A stretch of DNA of 15,131 nucleotides from Gammaproteobacteria bacterium (GTDB lineage Bacteria; Pseudomonadota; Gammaproteobacteria; GCA-001735895), in NCBI GenBank assembly GCA_029288195.1, contig JARFPR010000515.1, positions 1 to 15,131 on the forward strand. The letters run 5' to 3'. The notes under the pieces were generated by a model that saw only the letters and a program-made list of their open reading frames with translations, had not been told where the DNA came from and searched no databases. The translations under genes and the position numbers were made by a program. Positions 14,895 through 15,131 of the stretch are shown here, piece after piece; the stretch's first letter is position 1, and each line of letters starts with the position of its first letter.

Positions 14895-14919
14895 AAAACT
14901 GTTCGACCGGTACAGTTTT
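14895..14919 (+). terminator. Intrinsic terminator after qor
   Basis: AAAACTGT (14895-14902) and ACAGTTTT (14912-14919) are exact reverse complements around a 9-nt loop, starting 4 nt after the qor stop and ending in a T-run. The A-run on the left makes it usable from both directions. The stem is AT-rich, so its strength is uncertain. Confidence 0.6.
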
Positions 14920-14976
14920 ACAATAGATTCATTTTTAGCCTGAATCTCCAGCCCCGCGATTCTTGGCCGGTCTTAT

Positions 14977-15000
14977 AGTGACTATATTTTAGTCATTTTT
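14977..15000 (+). terminator. Second hairpin with T-tract
   Basis: TGACTA (14979-14984) and TAGTCA (14990-14995) are exact reverse complements with a 5-nt loop; one G-T and one A-T pair extend the stem, and TTTTT follows at 14996-15000. This is a plausible back-up terminator for qor. Confidence 0.45.
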
Positions 15001-15096
15001 CATCAAGTTTATGCCATATTTATCAATTACTTATTGGACTTTTTTAATGCATCCTCGAAACCGTCATAAATGCGTCGTGACGGGTAACACAGTTTA

Positions 15097-15116
15097 CCTG
15101 TGAACTAGTTCACAGG
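15097..15116. promoter_or_regulatory. 20-bp perfect palindrome containing a CRP-type site
   Basis: Positions 15097-15116 form a gapless perfect palindrome. Its core, 15099-15114, reads TGTGA, six bases ACTAGT, then TCACA, an exact match to the CRP/Vfr consensus TGTGA-N6-TCACA. With no loop it is a better operator than a hairpin. It probably controls a gene starting beyond the right edge. The surrounding 14892-15131 holds no gene I can support. Confidence 0.6.
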
Positions 15117-15131
15117 GCCCTGAATCAATAA

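Noticed and set aside
15061..15083. CCGTCA ... TGACGG inverted repeat with an 11-nt loop
   Set aside because: Only 6 bp with a long loop and no T-run; expected by chance in a region of this size.
15048..15103. 18-codon open frame in the right intergenic region
   Set aside because: No Shine-Dalgarno sequence, too short, no recognisable peptide type, and it runs into the CRP-type palindrome.
1..15131. CRISPR arrays, tRNA or rRNA genes, integrases and insertion sequences
   Set aside because: I looked for regularly spaced repeats, tRNA-like cloverleaf/TTCGA arms and transposase motifs and saw none that could be supported.

Overview
The window looks like chromosomal DNA of a gammaproteobacterium. 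It is moderately GC-rich, densely coded, and carries the translation/DNA-processing block fmt-def / LysM lipoprotein-dprA-smg-topA-tsaC followed by hemF. That order is close to the one I know from Pseudomonas (fmt-def-LysM-dprA-tsaC-qor-hemF) and from E. coli (fmt-def-dprA-smg-yrdD-tsaC). The species cannot be named from sequence alone; a free-living, probably aquatic aerobe is plausible because of the aerobic coproporphyrinogen oxidase and two iron oxygenases.

Layout. 1-901 (minus): fmt (cut by the window edge) and def, read leftwards from a divergent promoter region at 902-1039. 1040-6385 (plus): LysM lipoprotein, an intergenic 11-bp hairpin, dprA, smg and topA. 6398-9551 (plus): tightly packed tsaC, hemF, a YkgJ-type cysteine cluster protein, a seven-to-eight-helix CREST (alkaline-ceramidase-like) membrane hydrolase, and a DUF523/TudS-type protein. 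9657-12050 (plus): a three-gene unit of an HD-domain mixed-valence diiron oxygenase (PhnZ/TmpB type), a gamma-butyrobetaine-hydroxylase-like Fe(II)/2-oxoglutarate dioxygenase (TmpA type) and a HAD phosphatase. 12047-12904 (minus): 3-mercaptopyruvate sulfurtransferase, convergent with the HAD gene and interlocked with it through a shared CTAG. 12995-14891 (plus): EamA-family exporter and qor. 14892-15131: no gene; two terminator-like hairpins and a perfect CRP-type palindrome near the right edge.

How the genes work together. The left half is housekeeping: formylation and deformylation of the initiator Met, DNA uptake/recombination, supercoiling, t6A tRNA modification, haem synthesis. The most interesting part is 9657-12050. 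The HD protein keeps the complete ligand set of PhnZ, including the Tyr-x-x-Glu lid. The dioxygenase keeps the facial triad and most of the trimethylammonium aromatic cage of gamma-butyrobetaine hydroxylase. Such pairs (TmpA/TmpB, PhnY/PhnZ) break carbon-phosphorus bonds oxidatively: the first enzyme hydroxylates the carbon next to phosphorus and the second cleaves C-P to give a carboxylate and phosphate. Here the pair is translationally packed with a HAD phosphatase that I do not know to be part of the described pathways. No phosphonate transporter or regulator lies within the window.
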